From: Spinacia oleracea
Taxonomy: Eukaryota; Streptophyta; Magnoliopsida; Caryophyllales; Amaranthaceae
DNA length: 64,000 nt
Direction: 5' to 3'
NCBI RefSeq assembly: GCF_020520425.1
Contig: NC_079491.1
Span: forward strand, 28,077,449 to 28,141,448
Below are positions 22,201-34,146 of this stretch, in pieces. The notes under the pieces were generated by a model. The model had not been told where the DNA came from and ran no database searches. It saw only the letters and a list, made by a program, of their open reading frames with translations. Made by a program: the position numbers and the translations under genes. Position 1 is the stretch's first letter. Each line of letters opens with the position of its first letter.

Positions 22201-25200
22201 TCTGCAAAGCGTTGGTACCATGCACGTGGAGCTTGCTTTAGCCCGTATAGTGATTTCTTCAAGAGACAAACATGATGAGGATATTTTGGATCTTTAAATC
22301 CAACAGGCTGATGCATATAAACAGTCTCATTAAGATTACCGTGAAGAAAAGCATTCTTAACATCCAACTGATGAACGGGCCAAGAATGTGCAAGGGCAAT
22401 GCTCAAAACAGTACGAATAGTAGCCGGTTTGACAACCGGACTAAAAGTTTCTTCACAATCAACTCCAACCTGTTGAGACCTGCCATCACCAACAAGACGG
22501 GCTTTATGCCGCTCAAAAGAACCATCAGATTTCTTTTTATGACGGAAAATCCACATAGAACGAATAAGATTGACATCAACAGGACGGGGCACCAACTCCC
22601 ACGTTTTATTTTTAATTAGAGCATTATATTCATCAACCATAGCAGCTTTCCAATTTGGGTCATTTAAAGCACTTTCCGGATTTCGCGGTATAGGCGAAAT
22701 GGGAGTGGTGGTAAGAGTGCTTAAATTAAATGGTTGTTTGGGCTTGTAGATCCCATGTTGGCTACGAGTGGACATTCTGGTTGGCTGCTGTGGAATGGGA
22801 ATTGTTGGTTGGTTTGGGCGTGAGGAAGTTGGGCCAGCAAGGTGAGGGTTGGTAATGGTTGCTGTTGATGGAGTTGTTGAGTGGGCCACAGGGGAGTGGG
22901 CCGCAGGAGAGTTGGGCAATGAGCTGTGGTCTGTAGCTGGCATGCTACTGGATGTGGGTTGGTAAGAGAGTGTCTGTTGGGCCGTGGGCTCATTTACATG
23001 GCTGGGCCTTGATAGAAAATGAATGGTGTAAGGTGAAATCCCATTATGCAGGAACTCGTAACAAGTTGATGTAGGTGTGTGTAATTTGCTGAAAGGGAAA
23101 TTATTTTCATCAAAAAGGACATGTCGTGCGATGATTATTTTCTTGCTAGATAAATCATAACATTTATATCCCCTATGGTTTGACGGATATCCCAAAAATA
23201 CACACGGTGTGGACCTTGCTTGCAACTTATTAATGGTTGTAGATGGGAAAAGAGGATAGCATAGACACCCAAAAACCCGGAGATGAGAATAGGACGGAGT
23301 GCATTTGTAGAGAATTTGAGTGGGTGATTGATACTCAAGAACCTTAGCTGGTAAGACATTGTTAAGTATGTGGCCATTTCGAGTGCATGGTGCCAAAAGG
23401 AGGGTGGCATGGATGCATGGGCTAGAATTGTACGCACTATGTTATTAATGGTTTTTATTTTCCTTTCTGCTTTACCATTTTGAGGGGAGGTATGAGGGCA
23501 AGAGAATCGAAATTTTAACCCATTAGTGTTGCAAAAAGAATGAAATGGCCCATTATTAAATTCCCGCCCATTATCACATTGAATGGTTTTGATGTCTCTT
23601 TCGAATTGAGTTCGAATATATGCCTTAAATGAGAGAAAAATAGAGTATACTTGTGATTTATTTGAGATAGGAAAGGTCCACAGGAAATTACTATAATCAT
23701 CAAGAAAAAGGACATAATATCGATGCCCAGTAGAACTCAAAACAGGGGATGTCCATAAATCACTATGAATGATATCGAACGGCATAGTAGTAACAGACAT
23801 TGAATCATGAAACGGCAATTTAATGTGCTTCCCCAAAGGACAAGAATTACAAAAAGAAACTTGGGCCTTATTACAATCAATTAAAGCAGTACTACGAAGA
23901 GAATAAAGGATAGCATGTCCCGGTTGGCCGAGCCGAGAATGCCATAGGGTAGGTGAGGCGGCAATGAAGGTTGATGGTGAGGTGGTCCTTTTTGTGGCTG
24001 GAAGGTTGATAGGGTATAAGTCCCCGGTGCTCTCACATCTCATTAGGCGGCTCCCCGTCTGTATATCCTTCACAGAAAACCCAAAAGGATCAAACTCAAT
24101 AGAAACATTATTGTCAGTAGTAAATTTGCATACGGAAATAAGGTTTTTGATGAGTTTTGGAGCATGTAATACATTTTTGAGATGCAATGGGGGATTAGGC
24201 GGGATTAGGGATGTATGTCCATAGCCACAAATTGGAATAGTGCTACCATTACCAACAACAATACTATTATTTTTGCTCGAATTAAAATAAGACGTGAGAG
24301 TACCTGTATTGGCAGTCATGTGGGAAGTTGCTCCAGTATCCATGTACCAGTTGTCATCTGGTTGATGCATGGATAAAGTGTGCATGGCAGCTTCGACGTC
24401 CGTTGGTGCGTACCCACTGTAAGACGGACCATGCATGGAATAAGCTTGATGTTGGGGACGTGGGCCTGCTCCCAAAATCCCATTACCAGCATTGGGCCTT
24501 GGTGTAGGAGGGCGGGCTTGCCATGCAGATGTGGGATAAGGGGGCAGGGGGGAAGTGCCCAGTGTTGCGGTGGCCAGGAGGGCCAGTAGTATGCCCCTGC
24601 AGGTTGTTGAGCCACCGTCTGCTGGTGGTTGTGGGTCTGTCCGCCGCCGCCACGGCCAGGCTTGCCACGGCCAGTGGTGTTGTTGTTCCCCTTTCCTCGG
24701 TTTTTATTATAATTCCTGCCACGATTATTATCACGATTATGATAATTACGATTATTAGAATTATTGTTACCTCCAGGATTATGCGGTGGTGGAGGTGGTG
24801 GTGGAGCATCATCATCAACAATTAGGGCTGCTGGACCAGAGTCACGGGCTCGCTCTTTTGCGGCAGAGTCTTCAAGTTTTAGTCTAGAGCATACATCAGA
24901 AAAGGAAGGCAGGACATCTTTTTGTTGTATGGTGGTGACAAAGTGGGCATAAGTTTCCGGCAGACCCGCAAGGAGGCGCAACACTAGCCTTTGATCGGAC
25001 ACCGGTGATCCGACGTTGGCAAGTTGATCGGCTAGAGATTTAAGCCTATTGCAGTAGGCCATGACTGACCCGAATTCATCCATTTTGGTGGTGGTGAACT
25101 CCGTTTCAAGATATGCCGCCCTTGTGTTTTTGTTGTCTTGGAAAATCTGAGCCACCCGTTTCCAAGCTTTCTCCGCAACATCGTCCACCACGAGAACGGA

Positions 25201-28097
25201 GGTTAGAATGTCATGAGACACGGTGGCGTAGATCCATTGCAGAACCACCGCGTTGAGCCGCTTCCAGAGGGGTAAATCAGCAGCTTTAGCTGCGTTGTAG
25301 GCTGCAATTTCGGTGGTTTCAGTAGGTGGGATGATGTGCTCAAGTACGGAGTGTACTCGGGCTTGCACCTTGAAGAGCGTCGCCCATTCATGGTAGTGGC
25401 CGGTTTCCATGTCAAGGGTGATAGGGATGATGGACTTCACGTTTGTGACAGTCAAAGCAGAGTGGAAAGATTTTTCAGCCATTGAAAGAGGGAAGGAGGG
25501 GAGGCGACGGCTAGGGTATTGAGAGGTAGAAGAAAACATAACTTGATACCATATAGGAAATTGATTCCGTGAATATTATTGATTGTCAGCTATCAATATA
25601 TACAAATATAGTTCCTAGATTATAGGAAGTCAGTAGCTAAACCTAGGCTATACTTTAGGAAGGCAGTAGCCGTATCTTTGCAAAGCATTTAAATTACAAG
25701 ATTAATTTAAATATCAAAGACTAATTCCTAATATGTACTTAGTCTAACATTTTCTAAATCACTTTTTCATATTGGTACAAAAAAGGTTAGAACTAAACTA
25801 TTGATTCCACCAGTGGTGGAGTTGGGGAGGTCCAAAGGTCTACAACTTTGCCTATATCCTGGCTTTTAGCTGGAAAGGATGTTAGCTATGTTTGTGAATT
25901 GTGATGTATTTTATGCAGCAGAATTCTTACTGGTAATTGAGGATTAGATTTTACTATTTGAAAAAATAGCTGTTGATGGAGTTCTGAGAAACCAACAAAC
26001 TTTTTGCCATTTTAAACACTAGACAAAAGTACGGAGAAGGGTCGGAGTGGGGCAGCTGTGGTATGTGGGTTATGGGCTATGTTATTTGGACTCTTCAATT
26101 TACCTCAAGTACCCATTATTTGAATCCTTTGAGCTGTGGCCTGTGAGCTATGTTATTTGGACTCTTCAGACATGGGTATAGCCACTAGACCCTTCATTTT
26201 GGGTAAAATTCATGCATACTTTTCATAACATATCTGAGTCGGGCACCTACACGTACCCTTGTTTGACATCAATACCCTTGCCTGGGAGTTGACCTCTCTG
26301 CACTAGGGAAGTCTTTCTTTTAAGGTAAATCTTCTTTGATTGGCATAAAGGATATTCTGTATAAAAAAAATTGAAGCCAGTGTAACATTTTTGGTAGTTT
26401 CTGAATTTCTGGTGAACAATAGTGGTATTGAAGTATTGAACAAATCTGTAGGTGAACCTTTAAGCTCTGAAGGATCTGGCAAATCAGTCTTTGGCCTTCT
26501 TTTGTGAATCAAAGAAATGAGTTCTGATCGGCTTTTAACAGTCTTGGTCGAATTCTTTCCCTTTGGTAGCAATATGCTCTCTATGAGGTTTTAGATAACT
26601 CTGCTGGATGTGAAATCAGTGTATTGTAATCCTGCATGGTTTAGGCATGTGGAAGACAAAGCAAACTAGTTTGTATGTATGTTTGTGCTGCCTTTGGGGT
26701 CTGACTGAGGTTCTAACTTTTGACTTGAGGTATTGTGAATTTGTAATCATGGAGTCAGGGTTTATTTAAAATTTATGACTTTGGTTGCCGATCTATCTGT
26801 TAAAAGAAGAAAAAAGGATATAACTGTTATTATAAGCCAAAGGACTAACAAATCGGACATACAACTATACAAGCATGCGAAATCTTGCCTCTTGATATGT
26901 ATGTGCAATTGGCATGCCTCAGTTGCTTCAAAAGTTACCAGATTTTTTGCTACTACTTGGAGGAAGACACCCTCTGTTCCAAAATAATAAGCCACATTTC
27001 TGATTTATTCCCTCTCCAACTGGCAGGCCACTCTTCATATACGAAGTAGTATTTTAAAATTGGAATTATCCCATATCACTCTTAATGATATATCTGCAGG
27101 TCTTTAACCAAGAAAGACAGATGATTTAATTTTTGGGGATGTAAATACCTGAACAGTGAAGGATGGATTTTTTTAAGCTAAATTCCTTAAAAATAATCTT
27201 ATCTGAAATTAGATCTGTTGGGTTTCTTGCTCCAAAAGGTTTTATTTTTGCCAAAAGTTTGAGTTTATGTAGACATGTAGTTGTAGGTGGAAAACAGGAA
27301 TCGAGACAACTGAGAAGTTCGAAGATGGATGATGGTGATCAAATTGACTGACTAACTTATGCGCCTTTTATTTGTCAGAGGGTGTTCGGTTTTAGTGAGT
27401 TTGGGACATTTAATATGTGACCAATGCTAGATAAGATATAAGAAATGTTCATGACATATGGCACTAGTTTTCCCACCTGGTTGGCAAGTATTAAGTATAT
27501 TACCCCTTATGAAGCCTGCAAACGTCAAAAACTCTCAGGGGATAAGCCATAAAAGAACTAAAGACAAAATTATGTCAGTTTAGGATTATTGGTTTCTTCA
27601 CTAGATGGCCGAGCCTCCTCGACCAGACCTATGGAGTTCTAACACTAAAACTTCTGGTACTAGGCAACTAGTTTCCAGACACTCCTAGGTTTCCTTGCAC
27701 TACTCAATATCATATAACCTTAGTCTGTATAGGCGTTTAAATGACCCTTGGGTATCAAAATAGGGACGTTTAGTCTTTTAGAACCCCAGGAATGGGAACT
27801 GAGAGACTGAAGCATGCAACACCCCTAGTTTTTCCTGCAAGTAAATCGAGGTATGGGCATTCACATGACAAAATTTATCAATTTGCACTTTGTTTTCTAT
27901 CTTTTTTTGTTCTCATTTGCTGCTGAAAATGTCTGATCTTAAGCTACTTCACCCGTGGTCCGAGGCCCCGAGGGGGTATAACGAAGAAGGGGAATTCCCC
28001 CAAGAGGTTGTACTTTATTCTGAACTCTTTCATATGCTTTTTTCAGGTGAATAATTTAGTTGGTCATCTGCTTGCATATGGTCGGCGTGGCGTGTAA
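19218..28097 (+). CDS. TIM10: TIM10-like mitochondrial import inner membrane translocase subunit
   Basis: Exons with GT-AG junctions and consistent phases: 19218-19259 (coding part), 19340-19381, 19857-19909, 20288-20326, 20431-20500, 28047-28097 (stop TAA). The product is about 98 residues, slightly longer than the usual 80-90 because of an N-terminal extension of about 36 residues. The core has DMEYRVALFN, then twin CX3C motifs CFEKC and CIDRC separated by 16 residues, then VSKYWQVNN. The ENSCIDRCVSKYWQ block is diagnostic for Tim10. Small Tims form Tim9-Tim10 hexamers in the intermembrane space and chaperone carrier proteins to the inner membrane; the cysteines form two disulfides (family knowledge). 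The start at 19218 is chosen from the last exon copy; 18965 in the previous copy is in frame if both are spliced. The last intron (20501-28046) contains an antisense copia element. Confidence 0.88.
20501..21265 (+). other. TIM10-like gene intron before the copia insertion
   Basis: AT-rich intron with an ATAAA microsatellite at about 20626-20650. No coding similarity is seen. Confidence 0.5.
21278..24530 (-). pseudogene. Copia Pol: protease, integrase, RT and RNase H with frameshifts
   Basis: First segment (24475-23135): protease site YMDTGATSHM, GAG-pre-integrase LWHSRLGQPGHA with CNSCPLGKH, and the integrase core with catalytic residues in HSDLW, QCDNGREF and GKAERK. A frameshift near 23390 moves to the RT frame (23396-22023: WELVPRPVDVN, HQLDVKNAFLHGNL, SLYGLKQAPRAWYQRF). 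A second near 22200 leads to 22269-21454 with YVDDIILTAS, RPDISYAVQQV and RNase H TDADWGGCPDTRRSTSGYC. A third leads to 21607-21278 (SWSSKRQPTMSKSSAEAEYR). The RNase H C-terminus is scrambled. It is not functional. Confidence 0.9.
24540..25539 (-). CDS. Copia Gag (without CCHC zinc knuckle)
   Basis: Starts at ATG 25539, just after the primer-binding site. The N-terminal part has the copia Gag fold signature (HYHEWATLFKVQARVHSVLE, AYCNRLKSLADQLANVGSPV, LVLRLLAGLPETYAHF). The C-terminal part is Asn/Arg/Gly-rich followed by YWPSWPPQHWALPPCP, as in RE1-like elements. No CX2CX4HX4C motif is present. Near a C-run at about 24541-24553 the frame of the downstream Pol changes by one base, consistent with a frameshift mutation or a sequencing error in a homopolymer. 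Confidence 0.8.
25552..25749 (-). repeat. 5' LTR of the intronic copia element
   Basis: On the minus strand it runs from TGTTAGACTAAGTACATATT to TTTCCTATA, 198 bp, directly followed by the primer-binding site TGGTATCAAGTT. It ends TA rather than the usual CA. No partner LTR is in the window. Confidence 0.75.
25750..28046 (+). other. Remainder of the TIM10-like last intron
   Basis: About 2.3 kb of AT-rich intron after the copia 5' LTR. Short ORFs on both strands lack recognisable similarity. It ends with a good acceptor (CTTTTTTCAG) before the last coding exon. Confidence 0.5.
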
Positions 28098-29838
28098 ATG
28101 TTGTTTACCTGTTAGTTACAGATTGCTGAAATTTGAATATTACGCGAATTCATTACTGACCACCTGGGGGAATAAGCACTTGAAACCATAGACATTTGTT
28201 CATGTTTTCCCTTCATCTCCAGATCCTTCTGCCAGCATTATTGGAGAGTTTTGATAATGACAGGATTCATTACCTCATACCCCATGACAGATTTTGTTGA
28301 AGATGGTAAAAATTTCGATATATTCATAGTTGATTTCTTGTTCATTATATCTTTTTTGATAGTTCACATTACAGGATGACATAGAGAGCTTTCAGGCTAT
28401 TGGAACCTCGATTTTGTATTTAATATGGATGAATGCAGATTTTTTTTGTTTAGTCTGTATTACCCTTTCATTGAAGCATGACAATAAACAATATTATTGA
28501 ATTATTTGTTCTCTTTTAATCTGCGGTTATCTTTTTCTTTTACTAGAATTCTGTGATTTCTCATTACTAATCTGTTATTGTATGCAAATGCAATAGCCAC
28601 CCTTTGAGTAAATAAATCCACACGCCTGGCTTTCGTTGCGTGGTCTCGAATGTATGTGCAAAAGGGGCCAATACTGAAGAGCTAGTTCCCAGAGGAATTA
28701 AAGAGGCTATTTCAGAGCTACCGTTATCAATTAGGAATTCCATGAAACCATTTCAGAACCAAGTTGTTTACTTGTCAGTCGTCAAAAGGGAGTCCATACA
28801 AGAGCCTTGGAACAAACATCGTTGTAATGGTTTGTAGATTGCCACTGTATTATGTAAGGAAGTAAATACAAATTAAAGTGAGAGAAACGAGTGGGATTAT
28901 TCTTGTTTTACGACAATATGTTCTTGTTTAAGAGCATTTCTTAGGGGAATGACCCATAACGTGTGCAACAAATGTACTCATCCAGCCACTGGTTTCCCTA
29001 CAGCTACCTACACAATTTTAGACTCCACATTTATGTTAGAGGAATTGCTCTATTGAGTAATGGGAAGAGGGCTATACATTTTTTGTATTTTTTAAGCTTA
29101 TTTATTTGACACATTTCCCATTAACTATATTAGAAAAATACCCCACTATCAACTACCACATAATAAATTAATAAGTCAATTGAATTGCCTAAATCTATGT
29201 GTTGGTCAAACTAGGGCGAGTATTAAGGGATGGTCTTATTATTTTTTTGTTTTGTTATTTTTAGGTTAAAGGAAAAAGGAAAGGAACAATGGACATGTCA
29301 TAAAGTCATCACAACGGCATGTCAATAATCACCACATAAACTCGTCTCAAAGAATGTCCCTTGTAGAATGTGTCAGATAGTGGCTCGAAAATTTTGTCTA
29401 AAAGTTTAAGTCGAAAATCATGCCTCGAAAAATGTGTCAAATTTTGTTTTGAATAGTTTTTTTTTTAAATATAAAAATGACTTGTTACGCATCCTGCAAT
29501 AGCAGGTTATAAATTGCTTTGACTTGTTTAAAAAATGATGGGTATAAAAGTTAAATTTATTTAGATATTATCAAAAGTATGATTTTTTCTAATAAACCGG
29601 TCAAATGTTGACTTATTCCAATTTTAATCACCACCTTAATTCATTCTAGTTTTAATAATTAATCCATGTCAATATTGATTAAATTAAATTAATTTACTAT
29701 GTGCTCATGATTACTACGGTTCGGTTATGAACGATCTAATCGACCGACGAAATAAATTCTAAAACCAGGATCAAATAAAATTGCAATTAATTAATTATCA
29801 TAATTAGTATACATGCATATGTGATGCGTGTCTTCACT
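28098..29838 (+). other. 3' region of the TIM10-like gene and intergenic DNA
   Basis: The first few hundred bases are probable 3' UTR. An acceptor-like CATCTCCAG at about 28216-28224 could mark a 3'UTR intron. A 65-codon ORF at 28640-28837 is not recognised. Nothing else is identified. Confidence 0.35.
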
Positions 29839-30222
29839 TAGGGCGTGTTCGGCGGTAGCGTTTGAGGTAGCGAGTAGCGTTTTGACCAGACGCTACTTGT
29901 AAAATTTGTAAGTGTTTGGTAATGTAGCAGTTAACGGTAGAGGTAGCGTTTGAGCAGCTTTTGTCAAACGTTAGAATTAGTAGCTTTTAAGGTAGCGAAT
30001 AACTTTTGACAAATTTATAATAAAGTTATAAACAATGTTCTACCTTTTATTTTATTTTAGAATATCAACCGCTACTTTTATCGAACACACATACCAGTTA
30101 GCTGCTACTTTGATAACTAACCGTTATCCGCTACTATTCACCATTTCACCGCTATTCGCTACTCTAACTACTACCCGCTACTCAACCACTACCTGCTAAC
30201 GCTAATTTTGCCGAGCAGGGCC
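29839..30222. mobile_element. hAT-like MITE with GCTACC/GGTAGC-rich interior
   Basis: Left end GGGCGTGTTCGGC and right end GCCGAGCAGGGCC are inverted and similar. The interior is packed with GGTAGCG on the left and CGCTACT-type motifs on the right, so the halves can pair. I could not confirm a target duplication. The GGGCGTGTTCGG start is common in plant hAT MITEs. Confidence 0.55.
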
Positions 30223-30325
30223 TTAGTTGTGCCCGAAGCGAACAAGAATCGAGTTTAGGACCCCAATTATTGTCCCTCCGTAGTTTGGTCCGAAGTATGC
30301 CCCGGATCCATCTTTAGTCACGCAT

Positions 30326-30829
30326 AGGGATGGCAGTGGGTAATGGACCCGACCCGGATCCGGGGATCCAGATCCGTTTTCAAAGGATCTGGATTCTTAA
30401 TTTTTGGACCCGACGGATCCGGGTAGGATCTGAAACCTTGGTTTTAAAAACGGATCTGGATCGGGTCCTAAGTCATTACCCGGATCCTGATCCGTTTACC
30501 CGTTTTTATTAAAACAAAATTAAAATATAAAAAATAAAGACTTAAGAATTGTAACATTATTGGAGTTTGTTGAACTTTTAATATTATTTATGTTGGATTT
30601 GTATAATATGATTTTAGTGAATGCTTGTATGGACAAATAGTGTTGTTATTGAAGTTATTAAACTATGTTTTAAGGTTGAAATGAAAATTAGGGTCGTTTG
30701 ATGAAAAAATAAGTTAGGATCCTCAGTTTCGTTACCCAGCGGATCCGGGTAGGATCTGGATCCTTGCCTAAAAAACGGATCTGGATCCTAGAAGATCCGG
30801 TCCAGATCCTACCCGTTGCCATCCCTGAC
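30326..30829. mobile_element. hAT MITE with GGATCC-rich subterminal repeats
   Basis: Starts AGGGATGGCAGTGGGTA and ends with inverted TACCCGTTGCCATCCCT plus about three bases. TCACGCAT occurs at 30318-30325 and 30830-30837, an 8-bp target duplication. Many GGATCC/GATCCGG motifs occur near both ends. Non-coding. Confidence 0.85.
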
Positions 30830-30837
30830 TCACGCAT

Positions 30838-31388
30838 GTACAACTTGCGATTTTGCAACTGGTGCTTGGCGCGAAATCTTCACGAATATCAACGTTGTCC
30901 TCGAAAAAAGGGGAAAATCTAATCTTAATTTATTCTATTTTTTTAGGGGAATTGGCTTTCACAGGTTTGGTATCTTCAAATTTTTTAGAAAAATGTAATT
31001 ATTAATTTCTGATTTTGCACCTGCTGTCGTCAAATTTGGTAGTTTCATTGTTCAATTAGATAGCTAAAACCGTTGGATGAGAAAGTGTGAATTTCAAATT
31101 TGACCTAATTTGTCTATTTATGTCTCAGTGCTCATTTATATCTAGAATTTGAAAACTGAAATACATGTAAATTCAGTGTTGTGAATGGGAATTTATGATT
31201 TGATTGAGATTTTTTCATTTGAATTCAGCATTTGTATTGGTTTTATTGTTGTTAATCCAATGTTGTTATTGAGAATTTATGGTTTGATAGAGACTTTTTG
31301 CTGTAATACATGTTTGCATTCTTTCTGTTGTTAATCCAATGTTGTATTGGTTTTCTTGTTGTTAATCCAATGTTTAGCAAAATATTGT
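30838..31388. other. Upstream region of the first F-box gene
   Basis: No gene found. A motif close to GTTGTGATTGAGAATTTATG recurs near 31176, 31262 and 31955, which indicates small dispersed duplications in the leader region. Confidence 0.35.
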
Positions 31389-31639
31389 TTATACACCCGG
31401 GTGCACAATGCTCACTGTGCACCCTGTTTTACAAAGAACATATAGTTCAAATACAAAGAACATATTGTTCATACCCAAAGAACATATAACCAACGAACAT
31501 ATAGTTCAAATCCATAGAACATATAGTTTAAATATTTCACTAGTACATTTATTTTGTGAAATCGTTCTCAATGTTCATTAGATTTTCAATAAAATGTTCA
31601 ACAGAGTGCACAATGAGCACTGTGCACCCGGGTGTATAA
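31389..31639. mobile_element. Short TIR element with ACACCCGGGTG termini
   Basis: Left TTATACACCCGGGTGCACAA and right inverted GTGCACCCGGGTGTATAA pair over about 35 bp. The interior holds repeats of AAAGAACATATAGTTCAAAT. The target duplication is unclear. It lies about 0.4 kb upstream of the first F-box coding exon, in its probable 5'UTR intron or promoter. Confidence 0.7.
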
Positions 31640-32036
31640 TCCAAATTGCGAATGTTTAGTCCAAGTTACTAACTTTTATCTACTCTTCCTATTTTTACGC
31701 ATTACCTAGACTCACATCATACTCAACTCATTAAAAAAAGATAATTATAACAAAATAATTAAATAGGATGAAGTGTGATAATGTAGCATGATTTGAATTT
31801 GGTTGGAGAAAAAAAATGGTCTCTTAAATGAGTCTTGATTTCAAACTCACCAACTTGTTGTAGACTTGTAGTCTTTTACCACATTATACCAAAATTCTGG
31901 CTCCAGACTCCCTCCAAACTCCCCTCCATACTAGGCATAAACTCACCCTTAATTCAGTGTTGTGATTGAGAATTTATGGTTTGAATCAATTATTAACGAT
32001 GGGCTATGTCTTTTTGCAGAATTTATTACTTGATCA

Positions 32037-33768
32037 ATGGATTGTGAGACTGAGTTTGAAATGGGTTTGAAGAGCCAATTATGTAAGCGGCTTAAATCTA
32101 AGGAAGAAGTAGAACAAACTGACAGAATTAGTGATTTACCGGATCATATTATTTGTGATGTTCTTTCTTACCTTACAATGGAGGAAGTAGTAAGAACTAG
32201 CATTTTATCGTCAAGATGGAGGTACCATTGGAAAGGAGTAACTAGTATACGTTTGTGGGGCAGTAATTCTGATCCTAATAGTTTTGCAAACTTTGTGGAG
32301 CATGTACTTCAAAATTGCAACTCTACAAACTTGGAGGTTTTTAATCTTTCATGTCCTGTTAGAATAGATTTACCCCGTCTAAACACATGGATTCGGTATG
32401 TACTAAGCCTCAACATTGGAAAGCTGAGCCTCTATGTGAATCATAGACCATTTGAGTTGCCTGAATTTCCGTTGCCAATATGCAATCTTACTTGCAGCAG
32501 TTTAGTATCCCTTGATCTTAGATCATGTTTTGATATTCAGATACCTGATTCAGTTGTATGTTTTCCTCATCTCAAGTCACTAGATCTTAATGTCATATTC
32601 CCTAACAATCTTGCTGTATTACATCGCCTCTTGTCCTGCTGTCCACTGTTGGAAAGACTTAGGTTATGGTGTTATCTTGATGACCTCGAAGTACTAAATT
32701 TGGATATTTCAGTTCCTACTCTGAAAAGATTGGACCTGTGGCTGCAGGAAGAAGGGTATGCTGTAATTAGAAACTATGAGATTATCATAAACACGCCCTA
32801 TCTTGAGTATCTCTCAATACATGATAATTCTTTGGCTCACTATGTGTTGAATAATCTGTACGGCCTTCGTGATGTGCACATTGGTTATCTCACCCAAAAT
32901 TATGGAGATATAGAACCTTTGCATGCCATCAGACTGCTTGAACTCTTCCATGGGATCCGTTCCACTGATATCTTGACACTGCATCCTGATACTTTAATTG
33001 TAAGTTCCTTGTCTTTTTTCCTAAGATCCGTTAGTGTATTTAGGTATATGACAAGTAAAATTCCGTTACTCCATTTCCAATGCTGTTTATGCCTAACTAA
33101 CTGTTGAATTATGAAAATTGTTGGTGCATACGATATTGTTCAATTCCGTTTGAATTGCCAAATTTATGTGCTTGGTGTGAAGGTTCTTGAATCAGCTCTC
33201 AGCTATCCATGGCCCACGTTTCGTTATGTGACTATGTTGATTGTCAGTCCAAGTTCATCTTCAGCCTGGACCTGTTTGGCGTTGCTGCTCCAGAGCACTC
33301 CCAATTTAGAAGTTCTAATTCTGGATCATGTGAGTTTTAACCTGATCAGCATTGTTATGATTAATGTTTTTTTTTAAAATCCCTCCAGGTTTAATAATAG
33401 TTAATTTTATTCTATTTTAGGATGAGATCAATGATCTTAGAATCAATGATGAATTATACGCCTGGAATCCACCGGAAAGTGTTCCTAGTTGTTTGTTGGA
33501 GCGACTGCAAAAAATAGGCATCAAGTCCTTTTGGGGAAAAGAAGATGAAGTAGAAGTTGTGGAATATTTATTGAACCATTGCCAGGTGTTGGAGTTGATG
33601 ATAATAGGTTTCTTCTCTAATAAAAAGGATGAGAAAGTGGCAGAGAAGTTATTGGCATTTCCAAGAGCATCAAGCACTTGTGATGTTCAAGTTTATGAGC
33701 ACTTCTGGTTCGATTCTTTTATCTGGTTATTGACCTCCTTGTTTTTCAGTGTCAGCAGTCAAATTTGA
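32037..33768 (+). CDS. F-box/LRR protein with FBD domain
   Basis: Exons 32037-32999, 33183-33329 and 33421-33768 give about 485 residues, all junctions phase 0. The F-box is at residues 29-70 (ISDLPDHIICDVLSYLTMEE, ILSSRWRYHW). Degenerate leucine-rich repeats follow (LVSLDLRSCFDI, HLKSLDLNVIF). An FBD domain lies in the last exon (ESVPSCLLERLQKIGIKSFW, PRASSTCDVQV). The family acts as substrate receptors of SCF ubiquitin ligases, binding SKP1/ASK through the F-box; the target is unknown. An acceptor TTTTTGCAG at 32019 places a 5'UTR intron 17 nt before the ATG, as in the second copy at 45.4 kb. The acceptor of exon 2 (GTGTGAAG) is pyrimidine-poor, but its 49-codon length matches the paralogue exactly. 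No disruption is seen. Confidence 0.88.
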
Positions 33769-34079
33769 GTGTGGATGCCATTGGAATTATATTACAGTTC
33801 AAAAGGAGGAGACATTTTGGACATAAATTTGCAGCTTTATAATATGGAGGAGTAATGTAATCTTCTGATAATGATAAGGATGTGCATACGGACTGCAGAG
33901 TTTCAAATGGCAAGGGAAGATGAGCTGTTAGGTTTCATAGCTTTGCTTCTGGATGATTTAAAGTTGTTTAAAGTTGTTCTTCCTCTGTTCTTGCTGTTAA
34001 CAGATTTAACAATCTTCCTATTCTACATTATGGATGACTGATTGGCATACAGTTTAGCAGGTCACTAATCATGTCGTGA

Positions 34080-34146
34080 GCACGGACTGTTCTAAACTTC
34101 TAACAGGCCTAGGTGAAGCTGTCAGCACCAGATATCTGTCGGTCTC
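34080..34146 (+). pseudogene. Relic of an F-box gene segment
   Basis: The plus strand reads KLLTGLGEAVSTRYLSVS then a stop, matching the end of the first exon in these F-box genes (the second copy has ILSGITSTKYLSLSL). It lies in the 3' flank of the first F-box gene, so it may be a remnant of a tandem copy. The rest of 33769-34485 holds probable 3' UTR and nothing recognised. Confidence 0.4.

Larger units (their letters stand above)
21266..25749 (-). mobile_element. Ty1/copia retrotransposon, 3'-truncated, in the TIM10-like intron
   Basis: Minus-strand order is 5' LTR (25552-25749), primer-binding site TGGTATCAAGTT directly after it, Gag, protease, integrase, RT and RNase H. No second LTR is found near 21.0-21.3 kb, so the element has lost its 3' end. 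Gag and Pol are in three or more frames. The proline/glycine-rich Gag tail and RE1-like Pol suggest the Ale/Retrofit side of copia. Its orientation is opposite to the host gene. Confidence 0.9.

Noticed and set aside
24483..24825. Open frames on both strands at the Gag tail
   Set aside because: Shadow frames of the Asn/Gly-rich Gag codons.
28640..28837. 65-codon ORF as a gene
   Set aside because: No recognised similarity, no supporting exon structure, and it lies downstream of the TIM10-like stop.
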